Made by a program: the position numbers and the translations under genes. A model generated the notes under the pieces. That model did not search any database and was not told the DNA's origin. It saw only the letters and a list, made by a program, of their open reading frames with translations. Positions 15,045 through 23,527 of a DNA stretch of 64,000 bases are shown here, one piece after another (position 1 is the stretch's first letter; every line of letters starts with the position of its first letter). This stretch comes from Hyphomonadaceae bacterium (GTDB lineage Bacteria > Pseudomonadota > Alphaproteobacteria > Caulobacterales > Aquidulcibacteraceae): NCBI GenBank assembly GCA_022843225.1, contig JALHOC010000007.1, positions 1-64,000 of the forward strand, written 5' to 3'.

Positions 15045-17548
15045 GCGCGCCTCCCCCATGCCCCGAAGCGCAACAATGGCCAATGCCAGGCGCCGCTGAC
15101 CAGACCAACGCCAATGGCCAACAGCACATACTGGGCGCTCGGCGCCGCCAAGTGAAATATCCCCGCCAGCCAGTGGCTGGCGACTACCATCGCCAGCGCG
15201 ACCATCAGCACCCCGGCGATGATCCAGTAAATGCGCCGCTCCGGATCGAGGATGCGTCCTTCTGCGCCGACCGCGTCCACCAGCGCCAGAGTAAGATTGG
15301 CGACAACGAGCGCAATGAAAGCCGCCCCGCGCGCCTGCTCGACGGTCAGAGTAACCACAGCGTAGACGTAGAGCGCCAGGACGGCGCCTAAAATGACGAG
15401 ACCCTGCAAAGCAGCGGTGAGCAATTGCCTCGGGCCAAACAGCGCTTCGTCGGGCTTACGCGGCGGGCGTTTCATGGTACCTCGGCTGCTGCGTTCGCCT
15501 TCAAAGGCGAGCGCACAAGTCGGGTCAATCGCGAGTTCCAGTAAAACCACGTGCATCGGAAACAAAAGCTGCGGCAATCCAAGCAGGATCGGCAAAAGCG
15601 CGAGACCGGCAATCGGGACATGGATCGCCGTGATATAGATTAAGGCCTTGCGCAGATTGGCGAAGATGCGCCGGCCCATGCGCACGCCACCGACGATCGA
15701 CGCAAAGCCGTCATCGAGAAGCACAAGATCAGCGGCTTCGCGTGCGACATCGGTGCCTTTTCGGCCCATCGCGATCCCGATATGGGCCGCCTCAAGTGCA
15801 GGCGCGTCGTTTACGCCGTCGCCTGTCATCGCCACAACTTCGCCATTGGCTCTGAGCGCCTCGACGATGAGCAGTTTTTGATCGGGAGCGATGCGCGCGA
15901 AAACGCGGCCCTGCCGCATGTGCTGACGCAAGGAGGGGAACGGAAGCTCAGCCAACGCAGCGCCCGTTGTTACTCCGCTTGCGACGTCGATACCGGCGGC
16001 AGACGCGATCGCCAGCGCGGTCGCGGGATGATCGCCGGTGACCATGATGACTTGAATGCCGGCGCTGCGCGCCTCTTCCAATGCACCGGGCACATCTTCA
16101 CGCAGCGGGTCGAGAAATCCGATGAGACCTACAAACTCGAACGAAGCGCTCTCGGGGGTCTCCGGAAACGTGGTCGCGCCCCGCCACCTGGCGACACCGA
16201 GCACGCGCAAGCCATCCTTCGCGAAAGCTCCGATAATCTCATGCAGTCGGGTGATCGTCCCATCGTCGAGGCCGCACAAACGAAACACGGCTTCCGGCGC
16301 GCCCTTCGCGGCCGCCACGCGCTCCTCGCCATCACGCCAAAGCTGCGTCACCGCCATGGTTTCCGGGCGAAGCGGCCAGCTTCGCTCGATCTCGCCCACC
16401 GCGACAGGCAATCCGATCGCCGTCGCCGCTTCATGAATGCCGCGATCCATCGGATCTATTGGCCGCACACTTGACGCGAGGGCGGCGCAAGCGACCAGCG
16501 CGCGCCCCTCCTCTCCCATCGCCGCGTCTACATCGGCAACGCCGCTTTTTGTCCAAACACGAACGAGCCGCATGTGATTTTGGGTCAAGGTGCCGGTCTT
16601 ATCGACACACAAAACCGTCGCCCCGCCCAGCGTCTCGATGACAGCGCTACGGCGCACGAGCACTTTGTGGGTCGCGAGCCGCCAAGCGCCCAACGCCAAA
16701 AAGACCGCGAGCACCATCGGAAACTCTTCCGGCACCAACGCAATCGCCGTCGTTATTCCGGCAAGCGCGCCGGCGACCCAGTCACCGCGGAAAACACCAA
16801 AGGCGAGCACCACCAAGCCACAGAGAGCGAGCGCAAAGAGACCCAATAAGCCAACGAGTTTGCCTGTGGTGCGCTGCAACGGCGTAGGTTGCTGATCGAT
16901 CTCGGCGAGCGAGCGGCCAATGCGTCCAAGCGCCGAGCGCACGCCTGTATGGGTCACCCGCGCTACGGCTTGGCCACGCACCACCAGCGTTCCTGAGAAT
17001 AAAAGCGGCGACGCTTCGTGCGTAGGCGCGGAGACTTCGGCAAAGACCTCGCCAGCAAGGGCCAAGCGCTTGGAGACTGGGGCGGACTCTCCGGTCAGAG
17101 ACGATTCATCCACGCTCAGAATGTCGCCTGCGATCAAGACGGCGTCGGCGCAGACCCGATCGCCTTCACCGACGAGCATAATGTCGCCGGGCGCAATTTC
17201 GCGTGACGCCATCTTTCGCTGAACGCCATCGCGCACGATACGGGCGTGAGGCTGCGCCAAGTCGCGCAGTGCCGACAGCGCCCGTTCACTGCGCGCCTCT
17301 TGTGCGACCACAATCGCAATCGCCGCGCATGCGCCGAGCAGCAGAAAGACGCCTTCGCCAAGACTACCGAGAAAGAGATAGAGCCCCGCCGCTGCGAGCA
17401 GCAACATGAACATCGGCTCACGCAAGGTCTCGGCAGCAATCTTGGCGAGCCCGCGACGCCCGGGGCTCGGCAGTTCGTTTGCGCCCCATTGGGCAAGCGA
17501 TTGCTGGGCTTGCGCCTCGCTTAGGCCCGTGAGGCTGTCTTCGGTCAC
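15041..17548 (-). CDS. P2-type cation-transporting ATPase
   Basis: About 835 residues, a second P-type ATPase without the HMA-like extension of the first. It begins TGLSEAQAQQSLAQWGANEL, the usual cation-ATPase N-terminal domain, and has TGES, PEEFP in M4 (in place of PEGLP), DKTGTLTQN (D316 from this start) and a MTGDGVNDAPAL hinge. The PEEFP variant suggests a different ion preference from the first pump. The open frame extends to 17635; I use GTG 17548, where family similarity begins, but upstream starts cannot be excluded. It is translationally coupled to the MBL nuclease. A FixK/FNR-like box lies in the divergent promoter shared with the ABC operon. Confidence 0.88.
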   Translation of the reverse strand: MTEDSLTGLSEAQAQQSLAQWGANELPSPGRRGLAKIAAETLREPMFMLLLAAAGLYLFLGSLGEGVFLLLGACAAIAIVVAQEARSERALSALRDLAQPHARIVRDGVQRKMASREIAPGDIMLVGEGDRVCADAVLIAGDILSVDESSLTGESAPVSKRLALAGEVFAEVSAPTHEASPLLFSGTLVVRGQAVARVTHTGVRSALGRIGRSLAEIDQQPTPLQRTTGKLVGLLGLFALALCGLVVLAFGVFRGDWVAGALAGITTAIALVPEEFPMVLAVFLALGAWRLATHKVLVRRSAVIETLGGATVLCVDKTGTLTQNHMRLVRVWTKSGVADVDAAMGEEGRALVACAALASSVRPIDPMDRGIHEAATAIGLPVAVGEIERSWPLRPETMAVTQLWRDGEERVAAAKGAPEAVFRLCGLDDGTITRLHEIIGAFAKDGLRVLGVARWRGATTFPETPESASFEFVGLIGFLDPLREDVPGALEEARSAGIQVIMVTGDHPATALAIASAAGIDVASGVTTGAALAELPFPSLRQHMRQGRVFARIAPDQKLLIVEALRANGEVVAMTGDGVNDAPALEAAHIGIAMGRKGTDVAREAADLVLLDDGFASIVGGVRMGRRIFANLRKALIYITAIHVPIAGLALLPILLGLPQLLFPMHVVLLELAIDPTCALAFEGERSSRGTMKRPPRKPDEALFGPRQLLTAALQGLVILGAVLALYVYAVVTLTVEQARGAAFIALVVANLTLALVDAVGAEGRILDPERRIYWIIAGVLMVALAMVVASHWLAGIFHLAAPSAQYVLLAIGVGLVSGAWHWPLLRFGAWGRRA

Positions 17549-17680
17549 CGGACAGATTATCCGCACTCTCCTGCGATCGCGACTGCGCAGGGCCATCCCG
17601 GAAGGGCCCACACAAATGTTCCCTATCATCGGCAATCGCGAAAGGGATAGACATCAGAGCAGAGCGCCAAGCAATGTCAC

Positions 17681-17694
17681 TTGAGCCCGATCAA
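17681..17694 (+). promoter_or_regulatory. FixK/FNR-like box in divergent ATPase/ABC promoter
   Basis: TTGAGCCCGATCAA fits TTGA-N6-TCAA. It lies between the minus-strand ATPase and the plus-strand ABC gene; its centre is 39.5 nt from the ABC ATG and 52-139 nt from possible ATPase starts, so it could serve either or both. Confidence 0.55.
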
Positions 17695-17726
17695 GGATAG
17701 CCTGACCAAACCGGGCATGAAACCTC

Positions 17727-18458
17727 ATGATCAAGGTCGCGCCGTCGGATCAGCCTGCGCCGCTTTTCGCCCTGCGCGGCATTTGCAGGACCTATGGCGC
17801 GGGCGAAACAGCGGTTCGCGCGCTCATTGACGTCGACCTAGATATCGCCGGCGGCGAATTGATCGTGCTCTTGGGCCCGTCAGGCTCCGGCAAGTCCACC
17901 CTTCTCAATATTCTGGGCGGTTTGGATCGTCCGAGCGCGGGCGCGATCCACTTCCGTGGCGCGCCCCTCACTGGACAAAGCGAACAAGCGCTGACGAAGT
18001 ATCGCCGCCTCCACGTCGGCTTCATTTTCCAATTCTACAATCTCATTCCAAGCCTCACGGCGCGTGAGAACGTCGAACTCGTTGGCGAGATCACCGACGA
18101 TCCCCTGGAAGCCGCCGAGGCGCTTGACCTTGTTGGTCTCGGACAACGCCTCGATCACTTTCCGTCGCAATTGTCCGGCGGCGAGCAGCAGCGCGTGGCG
18201 GTCGCGCGCGCCATCGCCAAAAGGCCGGCCGTGCTCTTGTGCGACGAACCCACAGGTGCGCTCGACGTCAAGACCGGCGTCCGGGTGCTGGAAGCGCTAC
18301 AAGAAGTGAACGAACGCTACGGTTCGACAACCTTGATCGTCACCCACAATGCCGATGTCGCGCGTATGGGCGCGCGCGTCATTCGCTTTGGCGACGGACG
18401 CGTCCGCAGCGTCGAGACCAATACCGACCGCGTTCCACCTTCAGATCTGGTGTGGTGA
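17727..18458 (+). CDS. ABC transporter ATP-binding protein (LolD/MacB type)
   Basis: A 243-residue ABC ATPase with Walker [10 protein letters not shown] (50-58), Q-loop in [14 protein letters not shown], signature LSGGEQQR (149-156) and Walker B VLLCDEP (169-175). The [16 protein letters not shown] segment and length are typical of the LolD/MacB/FtsE class that powers FtsX-type permeases through mechanotransmission rather than direct substrate passage. It is the first gene of a three-gene operon with the permease (3-bp gap) and an HlyD-type adaptor, so it energises that complex. Confidence 0.92.
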   Translation: MIKVAPSDQPAPLFALRGICRTYGAGETAVRALIDVDLDIAGGELIVLLGPSGSGKSTLLNILGGLDRPSAGAIHFRGAPLTGQSEQALTKYRRLHVGFIFQFYNLIPSLTARENVELVGEITDDPLEAAEALDLVGLGQRLDHFPSQLSGGEQQRVAVARAIAKRPAVLLCDEPTGALDVKTGVRVLEALQEVNERYGSTTLIVTHNADVARMGARVIRFGDGRVRSVETNTDRVPPSDLVW

Positions 18459-18461
18459 GCG

Positions 18462-20825
18462 ATGCGCGCGCTGGACAAGAAACTCTTTCGTGATGTCTGG
18501 CGCATGCGCGTTCATGCGCTGGGTGTGGCGCTTGTGCTCGGGTGCGGGCTCTCGGTCATGGTCATGGCTGTGGGCATGCGCGGCTCGATGGAGCGCACAC
18601 GCGCAGCGTATTACGCTGAACGGCGCATGGCCGACTTGGCCGTGTCCGCCGTACGCGCGCCGGAGCGCATGGCCGAGGTTTTGGCTCAAGCGCCGGGCGT
18701 GGAGACGGTCGAGACCCGCGTGAGCGGCGTTGCGTTACTTGATTTCCCCGGCGTCTCGGAACCGGCATCGGCGCGCCTCGTCTCGCTGCCAATCGAGGGA
18801 AGACCTCGCGTCAATGATCTGACGCTTGCCCGCGGCCGCTGGCCGGATCCTGCACGCGCCAATGAAATTTTGCTGAGCCAAGCTTTTGCCGACGCCAACA
18901 ATCTCGGTCTCACCGACACGCTGAACGCCACTATTCATGGCCGGCGACAGACCTTGCGGATCGTCGGCATCGCCAACTCGCCGGAATTCGTCTTCGTCGC
19001 AGCGCCCGGCGAACTCTTCCGGCAAGCCAAGCGCTTTGGCGTGATCTGGATGAACCGCGAGGCGCTGGCGCGCGCCTACGACCTCGACGGCGCCTTCAAT
19101 GATGCTGTTTTCTTGGCTGGCCGTAACGCGAATCAATCTGAAACGATCGCCGCCATTGATCGCATTCTCGAACCCTATGGCGGCATCGGCGCTTATGGCC
19201 GCGACCGCATGGTGTCAGACCGCTTTCTCAGCGAAGAACTCCGCCAGCTCTCCACCATGGCGATCTTTCTGCCAGCGCTGTTTTTGATCACGGCGGCGTT
19301 TCTGGTGAACATCGCGCTTGGCCGCGTGATCGCGACCGAGCGTTCCAACATCGGCCTGCTCAAAGCGTTCGGCTATTCCAATGCAGATGTTGCTTGTCAC
19401 TACGCCAAGAGTGCGCTCATCTTCGCGGCGATCGGCGCCTTCATTGGCTCAGCGGCCGGCATTGCGCTTGGCCGGTCAGTCGCTGACCTCTACCGTGACT
19501 ATTACCATTTTCCGACGCTTGAGTTCTCCGCCTCGCCCGCAACCTTCCTCGGCGCCTGGGCGGCAGGTTTAGCGGCCGCCCTCACCGGCTGCATTTTTTC
19601 CGTGCTGAAAGCGGCGCGGTTATCTCCCGCCGAAGCCCTGACGCCGCCACGGCCGACCACCTTCTTCTCGGCTGGCCCCGCGCTTTCGCGGTTTGAGGCC
19701 AACCTCGACGCCAAATCGCGGATCATCATGCGGCGGATCGTGCGCTTTCCCCGCCGTGCCGGCACAACCGCGCTTGGTGTTGCTTTCGCCATCGCGCTGC
19801 TTGTGGTCGCGCGCACCATGCCGGCGGAAATGGATTATCTGCTCGATGTCAATTTCGGCGTCGCCAATCGCCAAGACGTGACACTCACCTTTACCGAGGC
19901 GCGCGACAGCGGCGTCCTCCATCAAGTCGAGCGACTTCCAGGCGTCCTCTATGCGGAGCCGTTCCGCCTCGACGACGTTATCTTGCGCCACAACGGTCGG
20001 ACTGTGCACGAGGCTGTATTCGGCGTGCCCGAACATGCGCGCCTCAGTCAGATCGTGGGGAGAGGTCAAAGGGTAATGGCGCCGCCAGCGACGGGCATCG
20101 CCTTAGCACGCGCACTTGCGGAGAAGCTGGGCGCCAGGCCGGGCGACGAGATCCGGTTGGAGCAAACGCGCGGCCGGCGCATTGCGACAAACGTGCGCGT
20201 GACGGCGATCGTCGAACCGATGATTGGCTCATCCGCTTACATGGAAATCGCCGCGCTCTCGCGGCTCATGCGCGAGCCCGGCCGCGTCAGCGGCGCACAT
20301 CTGCGCATGGATCCGGGTCGCTATGGGGCGTTCGACCGTGAGATCAAGGATATCCCCAACATAGCAGGCGTCAGTTATGTCGGCCAGGCGGAGGCGTCGA
20401 TGCGCAGCGAATTCGAGCAAGGTGTCGGCGTCATGAACCTCATTTATGCCGCTTTCGCTGCAATCATGGCGGGCGGCGTCGCCTTCTCGGCTGCGCGCAT
20501 AACTCTGGCCGAACAGGAGCGCGATTTAGCGACGCTGCGCGTCCTCGGCTTCACCCGTCTTGAAGTCTCTTACATTCTTGTCGGCGAACTGATGGCGCTG
20601 GCGCTCATCGCCATCCCGGCGGGCCTCGCGCTCGGCACCCTTCTGTCGATCTGGCTGATGCAGCTGTTTCAGACCGACATGTACGCCTTCCCGTTCGTAT
20701 TCAATCCGGCGGGCTACGCCTTCGCCATCGCTTTCACGCTAGGATGCGTCGCAACCACCGCGATGGTCGTGCGCGCCAGCATCGACAAACTCGATATGAT
20801 CGCCGTCCTCAAAGCCAGAGACTGA
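18462..20825 (+). CDS. FtsX-like ABC permease
   Basis: A 787-residue permease with the duplicated FtsX arrangement: an N-terminal helix (about 17-40), a large periplasmic domain, three helices around 270-390 (ending with a LKAARLSPAEALTPPRP coupling segment), a second transmembrane helix near 430, another periplasmic domain and three C-terminal helices (about 660-780, ending KLDMIAVLKARD). Such permeases extrude lipids, peptides or lipoproteins. The 4-bp gap to the adaptor gene and the preceding ATPase make a complete tripartite inner-membrane unit; an outer membrane channel is not encoded here. Confidence 0.88.
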   Translation: MRALDKKLFRDVWRMRVHALGVALVLGCGLSVMVMAVGMRGSMERTRAAYYAERRMADLAVSAVRAPERMAEVLAQAPGVETVETRVSGVALLDFPGVSEPASARLVSLPIEGRPRVNDLTLARGRWPDPARANEILLSQAFADANNLGLTDTLNATIHGRRQTLRIVGIANSPEFVFVAAPGELFRQAKRFGVIWMNREALARAYDLDGAFNDAVFLAGRNANQSETIAAIDRILEPYGGIGAYGRDRMVSDRFLSEELRQLSTMAIFLPALFLITAAFLVNIALGRVIATERSNIGLLKAFGYSNADVACHYAKSALIFAAIGAFIGSAAGIALGRSVADLYRDYYHFPTLEFSASPATFLGAWAAGLAAALTGCIFSVLKAARLSPAEALTPPRPTTFFSAGPALSRFEANLDAKSRIIMRRIVRFPRRAGTTALGVAFAIALLVVARTMPAEMDYLLDVNFGVANRQDVTLTFTEARDSGVLHQVERLPGVLYAEPFRLDDVILRHNGRTVHEAVFGVPEHARLSQIVGRGQRVMAPPATGIALARALAEKLGARPGDEIRLEQTRGRRIATNVRVTAIVEPMIGSSAYMEIAALSRLMREPGRVSGAHLRMDPGRYGAFDREIKDIPNIAGVSYVGQAEASMRSEFEQGVGVMNLIYAAFAAIMAGGVAFSAARITLAEQERDLATLRVLGFTRLEVSYILVGELMALALIAIPAGLALGTLLSIWLMQLFQTDMYAFPFVFNPAGYAFAIAFTLGCVATTAMVVRASIDKLDMIAVLKARD

Positions 20826-20829
20826 TTTC

Positions 20830-22029
20830 ATGCGCCTGCCCTCTCGCACAGATCTGATTGCAATGGCGAAGGCGCCGCTGAAATTCACTGTCGCACAGCG
20901 CGTGTGGCTGGGCGCAGGCATTGGTGTCGCGCTCATGCTTATCTGGCTGGCATGGCCGCGGCCAATGAGTGTGGAGATCGCCGACATCGACAGAGGCGTC
21001 GTGCGCAGCGAGGTGGTCGATGAAGCGCGCACGCGAATCCACGACGTCTTTGTGGTGGCCGCTCCCGTCAGCGGCGAACTGCAGCGCCTTGAGCTAGAGC
21101 CCGGCGACGCGGTCGAGCGCGGGCAAGTCGTCGCCTCGATTCTGCCGGCGGATCCCGCATTGCTTGACGCGCGCGTCGCCGCCGAAACCAGCGCGGCCGT
21201 GGCAGCGGCGCAAGCCGCGCTCGCCGCCAGTGAAGCGGATCTTCAGCTGGCGCAGAGTGATCAAAGGCGGGTGGCGACACTCTTTGCCCGCGAGTTTGCC
21301 TCACAAGCAGCACTCGACGCCGCCAATGCCGGCCTGCGCGCAGCACGCGCGGCGGTCAACGCGCGCCGGGCCGAGGTCGCGCACGCGCGCGCGGCGGCGA
21401 GTTCTCCGTCCGCGCGAGCGCGCCGTGCGACGCTGGTGACCAGCCCCGCCGCCGGTCGCGTGCTTCGCGTGCTGCAACAGAGCGAAACCATCGCGCTTGC
21501 GGGCGCGCCTCTGATTGAGATTGGCGACACCAGCAAAATCGAGATCGCGGCCGAGTTCCTCACCCAAGACGCCGTACGCATGCAGGCTGGCGCCTCGGCC
21601 CAGATCGAAAACTGGGGCGGCGATACGCCAATCCCGGCTCGCGTCTTCCGCATCGAGCCCTATGCGCGCACGCGCATTTCAGCGCTGGGCGTTGAAGAGC
21701 AGCGCGTCAACGTGATCCTTCACCTTGTCGACCCTGAAGCTGCTCCGCCGCTCGGCCACGGCTTTCGCGTCGATGCGCGCGTGGTGTTGAACGAGCAACG
21801 CGATGCGGTCCGCGCGCCTACCGATGCATTGGTGCGCGACGGCGAGGGCTGGGCGGTCTTTGTGGTTCGAGGCGGACGGGCCCGGCTGACACCGATCACG
21901 TTGGGGGACGGCGGCGACGACTATCGTGCCGTGTCGTCTGGATTACGCGAAGGTGACCGTGTCATCCTCTTTCCTGGAGACAGGATGGTCGATGGCGCCC
22001 GGGTTCAGGGGGCTCCGCGCCGCAGGTAA
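20830..22029 (+). CDS. HlyD/RND-type periplasmic adaptor protein
   Basis: A 399-residue membrane fusion protein: a single N-terminal anchor (WLGAGIGVALMLIWLAW, about 28-45), a lipoyl-like half-domain (VVAAPVSGELQRLELEPGDAVERGQ), an Ala-rich coiled-coil hairpin (about 95-195), the second lipoyl half (TLVTSPAAGRVLRVLQQSE), then beta-barrel and membrane-proximal domains (VVLNEQRDAVRAPTDAL). It would link the FtsX permease to an outer membrane channel. It ends the operon; no regulator or TolC is adjacent. Confidence 0.88.
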   Translation: MRLPSRTDLIAMAKAPLKFTVAQRVWLGAGIGVALMLIWLAWPRPMSVEIADIDRGVVRSEVVDEARTRIHDVFVVAAPVSGELQRLELEPGDAVERGQVVASILPADPALLDARVAAETSAAVAAAQAALAASEADLQLAQSDQRRVATLFAREFASQAALDAANAGLRAARAAVNARRAEVAHARAAASSPSARARRATLVTSPAAGRVLRVLQQSETIALAGAPLIEIGDTSKIEIAAEFLTQDAVRMQAGASAQIENWGGDTPIPARVFRIEPYARTRISALGVEEQRVNVILHLVDPEAAPPLGHGFRVDARVVLNEQRDAVRAPTDALVRDGEGWAVFVVRGGRARLTPITLGDGGDDYRAVSSGLREGDRVILFPGDRMVDGARVQGAPRRR

Positions 22030-22370
22030 AGCGATCTGATATAACCATCGGCGCTGATCACGATTGTGACCTGTTTGCGCTCTCCAAACGTGGCTTTGTT
22101 CAAATCACCACGAAAACGACGGAGCCCTTTTCTTTCATCAAAAGTGTCACGTCGTGATGACCCTTCGAACCTTCTCCTTAGTGGGAGAGTCCGCGCCCGT
22201 TCGAGTGAAGATCAACTGGGATGGGGGTGGCCTATCGGCTCCCCCGATCCGGAAAAGCAATTGCAGTTCTGTCTTGCCCGCGTTGTAGCGTCCGCTTTCG
22301 CCCCCTCAAGTCCGCAAGTGGACGTCTGAAATTGCCCCGACTCGGACCTCGCACGGGCTTTTGGGCGCGC
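22030..22370. other. Intergenic between exporter operon and right repeat
   Basis: About 340 bases without a supported gene. A degenerate palindromic unit CTTCTCCTTAGTGGGAGAG (about 22171-22189) resembles the start of dispersed palindromic elements found between alphaproteobacterial genes. A minus-strand frame ending at 22005 reads sensibly for about 40 codons (containing VTIVISADGYI) but has no good start and overlaps the adaptor gene, so I do not call it. Confidence 0.4.
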
Positions 22371-22813
22371 ACTCATTTGTCCCATCTGATGGGGCCACCG
22401 ACAACAAGCTTACTCTTCCAAGATTCGATATCCTCCGTGCGCCACGCGACCGCGCGACGGCTGATCCGAAGCGGCGCGGGGAAACGTCCCTCGCCAATGG
22501 CCGCTTATATCGAAGAGCGGCACAGACCGACTTCCTTCATTACTTGAGGCAGACGTAACAACATTTCGAGTCCCTGAGGGGCCGAACCGCGTCACGAGGA
22601 TACGGCTAGCGTCCGCACTTGTCGGCGCACATGTGCTGCTGGAGAATTTCGGAAACTTCCGCGATGTTCCGGATGAGGAGCATAGCGATCGGGAATCGAA
22701 CCCGTTTAGCCAAGTCGTCCGGCGGCACATTGACGGCACGCGTTGCGTCGCCTTAAGAGAATTCGACCTAGATTCCGGTTGTTAGAGGGCAGTTCGATTC
22801 CGGCCCAGCACCA
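22371..22813. repeat. Direct repeat, copy 2 (right end of island)
   Basis: About 443 bp matching 1558-2002 in direct orientation. It ends at the same CCAGCACCA. Compared with copy 1 it has lost one base inside the small ORF (shifting its frame), lost one C near the right end, and carries a nonsense change in the AlpA-like gene. Copy 2 therefore appears to be the decaying member. Confidence 0.9.
22373..22564 (-). pseudogene. AlpA-like regulator, copy 2, nonsense-interrupted
   Basis: Equivalent to the intact gene at 1560-1751, but the Tyr codon TAC after SSI is TAA here (plus-strand TTA at 22505-22507), which truncates the protein in the recognition-helix region after about 19 residues. Substitutions near the C-terminus ([15 protein letters not shown] against WKSMLVIGGPIVWDK) show independent drift. 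The upstream TTG seen in copy 1 is TTC here. Confidence 0.8.
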
Positions 22814-22884
22814 TCGCTTTCACCCGCGGCAAAGAGCGGCCACAATCGAGGTGCGTGGAGGCGTTGGGCCAGAGGCAAGCCAAT
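22565..22884. other. Right half of repeat copy 2 and flank
   Basis: Mostly the non-alpA part of the right repeat. The 45-codon companion ORF of copy 1 is frameshifted here by loss of one C in GCGCACATG (about 22627-22634). The 70 bases after 22813 lead to the DsbA-like remnant; no promoter is obvious. Confidence 0.5.
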
Positions 22885-23518
22885 ATGATACTCAACCGCC
22901 GAACGTTCACGCTCGCGACATCGGCGCTGACCGTGGGCGCGCCGACATCAGCCCTGGCCGACAATCTCACCGACGCGATCGGCCTTGGCGCGCTGGAAGC
23001 CCCGCTGACGCTGGTGAGTATGCATCGCTCACCTGCACGCACTGCGCGCACTTTCATGAAACGAATCGGCCAACGCTCAAGGCCGCCTACATTGATCTCG
23101 GGCGGGTTGGGTTCACGCTGCACGAAATGGCGACGCCGTCCCGGCGGTCGCGCTAGCCATGTTCCAACTCGCGCGCTGCGGTGAGGCGGATGCGACAGAC
23201 TACTTCCGCAGAGTCGCCATCTTGTACCAGCCCCAAGTCGCCATCATTGGAACGGGAACCATGGCGGGCGTTCGCGACAGCCTCTTGGAACTCGGCGCGG
23301 ACTGGGGGCTCGCCGAGGATCAGGTCATGGCGAGCTTGACCGATCGCCGTGGCGCGGAATGCATCACGCGCTCTATCGAAGACGCATCACGGCGCGGCGC
23401 AACAGGAACGCCGGCTTTTTTTGTCGGCAACGAGCGCATCTCCAACATCGGCTTCTTCACCACCGATGGTCTTGCGTGCATCCTCGATGCACGTCTTGCC
23501 GCCGGAACATCACCATAG
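22885..23518 (+). pseudogene. DsbA-like thiol oxidoreductase, double frameshift
   Basis: Three frames together give a DsbA/Com1-type protein: a signal peptide (ILNRRTFTLATSALTVGAP ending SALA), then after a one-base loss near 23015 EYASLTCTHCAHFHETN with the active-site CTHC, then after a second shift near 23138-23143 AVALAMFQLARCGEAD and an intact end with GTPAFFVGNERISN (the cis-Pro region). The normal role is oxidation or reduction of periplasmic disulfides. Two independent shifts argue for a true pseudogene rather than a sequencing slip. It abuts the right repeat, so island insertion may have removed selection or promoter. Confidence 0.8.
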
Positions 23519-23527
23519 ACGGTCAGC

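Larger units (their letters stand above)
1558..22813. mobile_element. Putative genomic island bounded by direct repeats
   Basis: The two long direct repeats enclose a set of accessory genes (cation ATPases, ABC exporter, stress and envelope proteins) unlike the housekeeping genes to the right. At least two decayed genes lie between them (6505-6763 and 7340-7771), the right repeat holds a broken alpA, and a broken DsbA-like gene sits just outside it, as expected where insertions and deletions have occurred. AlpA-type regulators usually accompany integrated prophages or islands. Against this, no integrase, transposase or conjugation gene is visible and no complete tRNA lies at either end, so the segment may be immobile or the repeats may have arisen by duplication. 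Confidence 0.5.

Noticed and set aside
22005-22200. Minus-strand frame reading ...VTIVISADGYIRSLYL
   Set aside because: No start codon of good quality; overlaps the HlyD gene end; no family recognised.
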